Shown: piece after piece, positions 59,264 through 64,000 of the stretch
Layout of the letters: every line of letters starts with the position of its first letter
Position numbering within the stretch: the first letter of the stretch is position 1
Source of the DNA: Bacillota bacterium
Lineage (GTDB): Bacteria; Bacillota; Clostridia; Christensenellales; SZUA-584
Direction of reading: 5' to 3'
DNA: 64,000 nt
NCBI GenBank assembly: GCA_023390815.1
Contig: JAEWCC010000036.1
Coordinates: 12,227-76,226 of the forward strand
The notes under the pieces: generated by a model
Databases searched by the model: none
What the model saw: the letters and a program-made list of their open reading frames with translations, nothing else
What the model was told of the DNA's origin: nothing
Position numbers and translations under genes: made by a program

Positions 59264-60037
59264 ATGAACGAAACGCACCGGATGCCCGCACTATTTATCG
59301 GGCATGGATCGCCCATGAACGCGATCGAGGACAACGATTTTACCCGCGGCTGGCGTGAGATCGCGCGCCGTTTGCCGCGGCCCGAGGCGATTCTTACCAT
59401 ATCGGCCCACTGGTATACTGAGGGTACTTTCACTTCGGATACGCAGCGACCGCGCACCATTCACGATATGTACGGCTTCCCAAAAGCGCTTTACGCGGTG
59501 CAGTATCACGCGCCCGGCTCCCCCGCGCTAGCACGGCGGGCGCTCGCCCTTTGCCCGCAGGCAGAAGTCAACAATGGCTGGGGTATCGATCACGGCACGT
59601 GGTCCGTGTTGGTCCATATGTTTCCGCGGGCCGATATTCCGGTGGTGCAGCTCAGCGTGGATGCCCGCCTCGATGCGCAGGCGCACTATGCGCTGGGGCA
59701 GGCGCTGAGGCCGCTGCGCGATGAAGGCGTGCTCATCCTCGGCAGCGGCAACGTGGTGCACAACCTGCGCCTCATCGACTGGAATACCGCAGGCGGCTTC
59801 GGCTGGGCGGACGAATTCGACGGAATCATCCGGCAGCGGATTGAGAGCGGTCAGTGGGACAAAGCAGTGGACTATCGCAGCGCGGGCACTTGTGCCGTCC
59901 AGGCATTCGTTACGCCGGACCACTACGATCCGCTGCTGTATGCGCTGGGCGCTGCGGACAGCGCCGATACGGTCACCGTGTTCAATGAAGCGCGTGTGCT
60001 GGGCTCCTTATCGATGACCAGCTACCTATTCGAATAA
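59264..60037 (+). CDS. DODA-type extradiol dioxygenase (YgiD-like)
   Basis: 257 residues. LFIGHGSPMNAIEDNDFTRG, ISAHWYTEGTF, WGIDHGTWSVLVHMFP and ILGSGNVVHNLR carry the His/Glu metal ligands of the class III extradiol dioxygenases related to YgiD and plant DOPA dioxygenase. The expected reaction is ring opening of catechol-type compounds with O2; in an anaerobe the physiological role is unclear. The ATG follows AAAGGAAG. Confidence 0.93.
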   Translation: MNETHRMPALFIGHGSPMNAIEDNDFTRGWREIARRLPRPEAILTISAHWYTEGTFTSDTQRPRTIHDMYGFPKALYAVQYHAPGSPALARRALALCPQAEVNNGWGIDHGTWSVLVHMFPRADIPVVQLSVDARLDAQAHYALGQALRPLRDEGVLILGSGNVVHNLRLIDWNTAGGFGWADEFDGIIRQRIESGQWDKAVDYRSAGTCAVQAFVTPDHYDPLLYALGAADSADTVTVFNEARVLGSLSMTSYLFE

Positions 60038-60054
60038 AGAAAAGCCGGTATAAA

Positions 60055-60083
60055 AAACAAGCGTCCGAGGGCGCTTGTTTGAT
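60055..60083. terminator. bidirectional terminator
   Basis: AAACAAGCGTCCGAGGGCGC closing with TTGTTTGATTT, between convergent genes. Confidence 0.8.
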
Positions 60084-60091
60084 TTGTATGT

Positions 60092-61009
60092 TCAGTTGAT
60101 CAGCGCTGCGTTAAAGAAATCCGACACACGCTGCCCATATTCGTCCGGATACAGCGCAAACGCCTCCGTATGCCCTGCACCCGGCACGACCCAAAGCGCT
60201 GCCCGGTCTCCTGCGGCATCGGCGTACATCTGCCCGTAAAGTCCCTCATCCTCCACGTTGCCCGCGGCAATCAGCAGCAGACGGGTATCGTGTGCGGCTT
60301 TGACCGAATCCAGTATCGTCGTCTCGGGGGGCTGCTGTCCCGTAAACAGCCCGGCGGAGAAATACATCACGCGCGTTGTAAAGCTGCGCCACAGGCTGCG
60401 GTTTGCGGGCAACGTCAGGTAATCTGCCGCCGTGTGATGCGTCGCGCCGTCGCTCACGATGGCCTTGATCTGCGGATTCTCAACGGCCGCAGCCAGCAGC
60501 ACCTCGCCGCCAAGCGACAGCCCCAGCGCGCCGATGGCCGTTACCCCTTCCTGTCCCTGCAAATATTCCGCCGCCGCGGCGACATCACGCCCGCACTCCC
60601 AGCCCAGCGCGTTGCCTCCGCCGCCGCTGCCGCCGTGCCCGCGCAAGGTCAGCGCCAGCACACCGTAGCCCTGACCGCGCAGCATGTCCGCGTAGCCACG
60701 CACCGAACCGAGGCTGCCGTTGCTGCCATGCACCAGCAGAATCGCGGCTCCGTTGCTGCTGGGCGCGTACCATGCCGAAAGTTCCACGCCATCGGACGCG
60801 GTCAGCGTGACTGCATCATAGCCTTCGGGCGGCATTTCTGCGGCTTGTTCGCCACGAACCGAGGCGAATACGCCCATTCCCATTGGAAGCAGCAAATACA
60901 CGGCTGCCAGCAGGCTGACCACCACAATCAAAAGAATCCGAATCGCCTTGTGTTTCTTCTTCACAGGCGCTTTCACTCTTCCGTCTTCCAATTCACGCGT
61001 TGTGTTCAT
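60092..61009 (-). CDS. membrane-anchored alpha/beta hydrolase
   Basis: 305 residues. A positively charged N-terminus and one transmembrane helix (about 24-49) anchor an outward-facing hydrolase. The oxyanion strand ILLVHGSNGSLGS, the nucleophile elbow GLSLGGEV and a final GAGHTEAF supply Ser and His. Bem46/FrsA-like; probably an esterase or acyl-transfer enzyme of unknown substrate. Its start overlaps the end of the small upstream gene by 17 bases. Confidence 0.85.
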   Translation of the reverse strand: MNTTRELEDGRVKAPVKKKHKAIRILLIVVVSLLAAVYLLLPMGMGVFASVRGEQAAEMPPEGYDAVTLTASDGVELSAWYAPSSNGAAILLVHGSNGSLGSVRGYADMLRGQGYGVLALTLRGHGGSGGGGNALGWECGRDVAAAAEYLQGQEGVTAIGALGLSLGGEVLLAAAVENPQIKAIVSDGATHHTAADYLTLPANRSLWRSFTTRVMYFSAGLFTGQQPPETTILDSVKAAHDTRLLLIAAGNVEDEGLYGQMYADAAGDRAALWVVPGAGHTEAFALYPDEYGQRVSDFFNAALIN

Positions 61010-61343
61010 ATACCGCTGTCACCTCAATCAAACCTGTAATATGACGATTAAATTCCTCAAGCTCCTCCGCCGGAACCCATAGTTCCTGATGGCGGGCGGC
61101 TCCGACTGTATGAACCGGAAAGCGGGAAGCATATGCGTCGTCCACCGCGAATGAAAGCACGTATCCCTTATACCCGGATGCCCGGTCCCCCGTATTCCAG
61201 CCGGATGCAATCTCCGAAGCATATTCGCTGTTCAGTACGGGATAAAAAATCGGCTGTTCCGGCAGCCGCGGCGGAAACGCCGTAAAACCGCTCTGTTTCA
61301 CCAACTGATATTCTTTCTCGCCGACCGGACGATACAAATGCAT
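60993..61343 (-). CDS. small conserved hypothetical protein
   Basis: 116 residues from the ATG at 61343 behind GGGGGTGA. MHLYRPVGEKEYQLVKQSGF, FPPRLPEQPIFYPVLNSEYA and GYVLSFAVDDAYASRFPVHT form a compact alpha/beta domain similar to small proteins annotated as ADP-ribosylation-like (DUF6174/ADP-RTase-like) in Clostridia, but no catalytic motif is clear. It is coupled to the hydrolase behind it by an overlap. Confidence 0.7.
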   Translation of the reverse strand: MHLYRPVGEKEYQLVKQSGFTAFPPRLPEQPIFYPVLNSEYASEIASGWNTGDRASGYKGYVLSFAVDDAYASRFPVHTVGAARHQELWVPAEELEEFNRHITGLIEVTAVYEHNA

Positions 61344-61407
61344 ACTTTCACCCCCGAAAATTATAACAGCAACCCCATGTCCGCGCCACATATTTCCGTA
61401 AATGACA

Positions 61408-61441
61408 ACAAAAAAAGCGGGAGCGAAGCTCCGCTTCCTTA
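61408..61441 (-). terminator. terminator of the EamA transporter gene
   Basis: GGAAGCGGAGCTTCGCTCCC followed by GCTTTTTTT on the minus strand. Confidence 0.85.
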
Positions 61442-61446
61442 AATGG

Positions 61447-62400
61447 CTATTCCCCGCAGAGTGCCCCGGGCGGCTCCGCTTCTCCGGGCAGTTTCTTTTT
61501 GCATCGCCCGCTTTCCCCGGCAATACCCCATATGCTCAGCAGGATCAATACAATCCCCGCGATTTGCAGCGGATAAAGCGACTCGCCTCCGAGGAAGACG
61601 CCTGCCAGCACGCTGACCACTGTGGTCAGGTTGGCAAAACCTGCGGTATTACACGCCTTCACTTTGGAAAGCGCATAATTGACGCCAAAGTAAGCAACGG
61701 TAGACGACAGCACACCGAGGTACAGTATGCCCCCCAGCACGCCCGGCTGCAGCGCTGCAGTAATATACTCGGCAATCGTACCGTCCGCGGCGGCAGACGA
61801 TACGCCGATGACGTTGAACGCTACTGCACCCGTCCAGAGCATGACAAACGTGATTTCGAACGGTGAGCAATGTGCCGATACTTTGCGCGTGAGCGAACAG
61901 TAGAGTCCCTCGGCGGTAACGACGCCCAGCAGCAACAGATATCCCGGTATGCTGCCACTGCCGGTAAGGCCCGTCGCCGCCACGATGAGCGCGACGCCTG
62001 CGACGGAGATTGTTACGGAAACCCACTGCCGCACGGTCAGCCGTTCCTTCGCGACAGCGCCGGAGAAAAGCGCAATTGCGATCGGGATCAGCGCGATCAT
62101 GATGCCGGACTCGGTGGCAGACGTCAGCTCAATGCCGAGCGTCTCACCTGTAAAATATACGAGCGGCTGGAGCATCGCGAGTGGCAGAATCATTTTAATT
62201 TTTGCTCGGTTCAGCTGAAGCTTAACGACGCGTGTTGCAGCAAGCGCCGTCATCACAAGCGCCGCGGTCGCAAAGCGCAGACCCAATAGCTGAAACACAC
62301 CCAGCGCCGTGAGAGCATCCCGCGTAACCAGGAACGAAAACCCGAATATAACCGACGTAACGGTCAGCAGCAGATAGGCAACGGCATGATCTTTTTTCAT
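61447..62400 (-). CDS. EamA-family (DMT) transporter
   Basis: 317 residues with ten predicted transmembrane helices in two EamA repeats, the second opening SIPGYLLLLGVVTAEGLYCS. FGFSFLVTRDALTALGVFQL and the N-terminal GG-less first helix are typical of the drug/metabolite family that exports amino acids or other small molecules. The ATG follows GAGGTG. Single gene. Confidence 0.9.
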   Translation of the reverse strand: MKKDHAVAYLLLTVTSVIFGFSFLVTRDALTALGVFQLLGLRFATAALVMTALAATRVVKLQLNRAKIKMILPLAMLQPLVYFTGETLGIELTSATESGIMIALIPIAIALFSGAVAKERLTVRQWVSVTISVAGVALIVAATGLTGSGSIPGYLLLLGVVTAEGLYCSLTRKVSAHCSPFEITFVMLWTGAVAFNVIGVSSAAADGTIAEYITAALQPGVLGGILYLGVLSSTVAYFGVNYALSKVKACNTAGFANLTTVVSVLAGVFLGGESLYPLQIAGIVLILLSIWGIAGESGRCKKKLPGEAEPPGALCGE

Positions 62401-62503
62401 GACACCTCACGAGAAAATGGCAGGTAAACCGCAGTCGAAACGGCACGCGGCAAGAGTGAGTGTACCGTCCGGCTGCGGGAATGTCAATAGCCCTGCGGGC
62501 AAA

Positions 62504-62536
62504 GAAAAAACCCTGGTCATGAAGACCAGAGCTTTC
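62504..62536 (-). terminator. terminator of the SleB-like gene
   Basis: AGCTCTGGTCTTCATGACCAG followed by GGTTTTTTC on the minus strand. Confidence 0.85.
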
Positions 62537-62594
62537 TCAATGCCGGCGCATTCGCGCCGGTGCGTACGCCTGTCGGTTTGTTTGACGTTGCGGC

Positions 62595-63176
62595 TTATGC
62601 CGCGGAATCGGCTGACAGTGCCGGTGCCTCATAAGGATCCGGCAGGGACCAATCCCAGTACTCGTTGCTGCGGTATCCCTTTCTGAACCAATTGTGTCCG
62701 TTGCGACCGGCGAAGTAGTAGTAGTCGCTCGGCAGCACCCTGCCCACGCTCGTGATCCCGCGCTTCTCAAGCAGCCACCGGATCAACACATCCTGAGCAA
62801 GTTCTCTGTAATTGTCTTTGACCGGAATCCTGGAAGAGTATGCAAACTGCGACCTTGACTTGATGATGCGCGGTATACTGTCACCCCAAAACCCCGCATC
62901 ATACCGATTGAGTACGCACCATATCACTGCCGCCTGCTCCGCCTCGCTGACCACACCGCGCGCTTCCGCATATACGAGCTGCGCCAGCATGTCCAGTTCA
63001 GTATCATATTCTCCCAGCTGTTCCATCACAGCCGTAATATCCTCTACGGATATTTCCATCGTGTAGTCAGTTTCCTGACTGGTCTCCGGCTCCTCCGCCG
63101 GGCCTGCCGCCAGCGCCGTGCCGGTAAAGCACAGGATGCATGTGACAGCCAGCCCCGATATGAGCTTTTTGATCAT
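62595..63176 (-). CDS. SleB-like cell wall hydrolase
   Basis: 193 residues with a signal peptide (cleavage near ALAAGP) and a SleB/CwlJ-type hydrolase domain (LAQLVYAEARGVVSEAEQAA, VLNRYDAGFWGDS, IIKSRSQFAYSSR). The catalytic Glu is in YAEARG. Members cleave spore cortex or vegetative peptidoglycan. The lack of an N-terminal peptidoglycan-binding repeat makes a general cell wall role possible. Start preceded by AAAGGAGG. Confidence 0.88.
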   Translation of the reverse strand: MIKKLISGLAVTCILCFTGTALAAGPAEEPETSQETDYTMEISVEDITAVMEQLGEYDTELDMLAQLVYAEARGVVSEAEQAAVIWCVLNRYDAGFWGDSIPRIIKSRSQFAYSSRIPVKDNYRELAQDVLIRWLLEKRGITSVGRVLPSDYYYFAGRNGHNWFRKGYRSNEYWDWSLPDPYEAPALSADSAA

Positions 63177-63767
63177 CTGGTTCCTCCTTTGTTATTGTGT
63201 CGTACCGGCGTTTGTCGAAAATCACCCCGGTGCATCCACAAAATCCGCATGCAGACATTCACTGTCCACTCTTCCCCGGAAGGAGTGCGCTTTTTTATAC
63301 TATGCGCATTCCCGTGGGGTCGTGCGCGTACAGTTTGTTAATATATACAATAGTCCCGTGCAGCGTCAATCTACCAGTTGTAGAATTCACAGCTCGGACT
63401 TACTTTGTTCACATTTCATGCATAGAAACGGGCGTTTTCGCGTTTCTGCGCTAAAAAAAACAATATACCGCATCAGCGCTCTCAATCCCTCGTTCATCCG
63501 GTTGACGGAGCCTCATTTTAATCCGCAAGACCGTGCAAAAGTCCTTGAGCAGGCCACCTTTCAGTGGATCATGACTCCAATTTCTACAAGATTCGTGTCC
63601 ATTTTCCACTACGCTGTGTGCAAAAAACGATCATAAGAACCACGGTATATTCATCCATTTCGCGATGTATATTTCACACCTGTGTAAGGATTATTTACCA
63701 AATATCCGATTACTTCGCGCAACGAAAAAAGCCGTCTCAGTTTTGAAACGGCTTTCAATTTTGCCTC
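63177..63767. other. intergenic region, no gene seen
   Basis: About 590 bases with short, unsupported open frames on both strands. Features seen: the ribosome site of the SleB-like gene, a GCGCATTCCCGTGGGGTCGT GCGCG-type palindrome near 63303-63330, an AGAAACG/CGTTTCT hairpin near 63423-63446, and the terminator at 63726-63757. Confidence 0.45.
63726..63757 (-). terminator. terminator of the fibronectin-III protein gene
   Basis: GAAAGCCGTTTCAAAACTGAG closing with ACGGCTTTTTTC on the minus strand. Confidence 0.85.
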
Positions 63768-64000
63768 TTACGGCACCGCGGATACCACTGCGGAAGATCC
63801 ACTGTAGTAGTCCGAGCTGCCTACCTTCAGGTATGCTTGTATCTTGTAGTAGTACGTCACGCCCACGGTCAGTCCGCTGTCCGTAAAGCTCGTGCTTGTC
63901 GTCAATTTGATCTTCACAAACCCGCTGTCGGGATTCGTGGAGCGATAGATTACATAGCCCTTCCGCCTGGATACCGCGCTCCACGTCAGCTTAATCTTGC
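63768..64000 (-). CDS. fibronectin type III domain protein, C-terminal part
   Basis: The last 77 residues of a protein that continues past the right edge: KLTWSAVSRRKGYVIYRST, FVKIKLTTSTSFTDSGLTVG, then VTYYYKIQAYLKVGSSDYYS. This is one FN3 sandwich as found at the end of large secreted Clostridia surface or cell-wall proteins. It ends in a stop at 63768 followed by a terminator. Anything N-terminal is out of view. Confidence 0.85.
   Translation of the reverse strand, partial: KIKLTWSAVSRRKGYVIYRSTNPDSGFVKIKLTTSTSFTDSGLTVGVTYYYKIQAYLKVGSSDYYSGSSAVVSAVP

Overview
The window looks like chromosomal DNA of a GC-moderate, probably spore-forming Bacillota of class Clostridia. The evidence is a valine T-box leader in front of valS, a CtsR box, YcxB, YmaF, DUF2935 and SleB-like genes, strong AGGAGG ribosome sites and TTGACA/TATAAT promoters, lipoprotein signal peptides, and four promoters that fit the sporulation sigma-K consensus. 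A finer placement (for example Christensenellales-like) is only a guess. Housekeeping genes are GC-rich, and a few AT-rich islands (9.9-10.6, 12.0-12.7, 32.2-34.4 and 41.0-42.0 kb) look acquired. No tRNA, rRNA, transposase, phage or CRISPR locus was found.

Layout. 0-8.6 kb: PPi-type phosphofructokinase (cut by the window edge), a PadR / flavoprotein / metallo-hydrolase operon with two abutting operators, a lipoprotein, a dCache-GGDEF protein, a GH3 lipoprotein, and nudC with a YbjQ protein. 8.6-12.7 kb: an ATC-hydrolase-like gene, then two copies of a repeat-plus-leader block, each placed before an unrelated AT-rich gene, with a heme-type membrane pair between them. 12.7-18 kb: a 2-oxoacid dehydrogenase operon (E2, E3, fused E1). 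18-25.6 kb: a TIR-like/DUF4062 protein, a frameshifted DUF4279 gene, a stray folC tail, folC carrying an in-frame repeat, valS, three repeats and the T-box. 25.6-32 kb: two YcxB paralogues, XRE and AraC regulators, two ferritin-like proteins, a nucleotidyltransferase and a MORN lipoprotein. 32-34.4 kb: a Thoeris defence system (thsA, thsB). 34.5-41 kb: an esterase with an AraC regulator, then a CtsR-controlled dnaJ-like / DUF559 / clpB group. 41-50.7 kb: a TPR membrane protein, a Spo0E-like remnant, a DEAD-box helicase with a possible attenuator, DUF2935, twin DUF4064-like proteins, a Met-Gly-Asn repeat protein, a Gfo/Idh oxidoreductase and a PAS-GGDEF protein. 50.8-53.7 kb: a tightly overlapping operon of an ATC-hydrolase-like protein, three flavin-fold PPOX proteins, a membrane protein and a 2[4Fe-4S] ferredoxin. 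53.8-56.1 kb: four small proteins sharing a short FDW-type motif. 56-64 kb: alkaline phosphatase, YmaF, FMN reductase, DODA-type dioxygenase, hydrolase, EamA transporter, SleB-like hydrolase and a partial fibronectin-III protein.

Three themes stand out. First, an apparently undescribed set of small FDW-motif proteins and a 12-unit repeat protein lie behind near-identical promoters with AC-N17-CATA-N3-TA geometry, pointing to mother-cell, spore-surface genes. Second, at least eleven palindrome-ended interspersed repeats occur in 64 kb. One is translated inside folC, three separate the T-box from valS, one supplies a stop codon, and two carry a smaller repeat nested inside. Third, there are several signs of recent rearrangement: a 40-bp tandem duplication that breaks a gene, a folC tail fossil, and the duplicated leader-cargo blocks.
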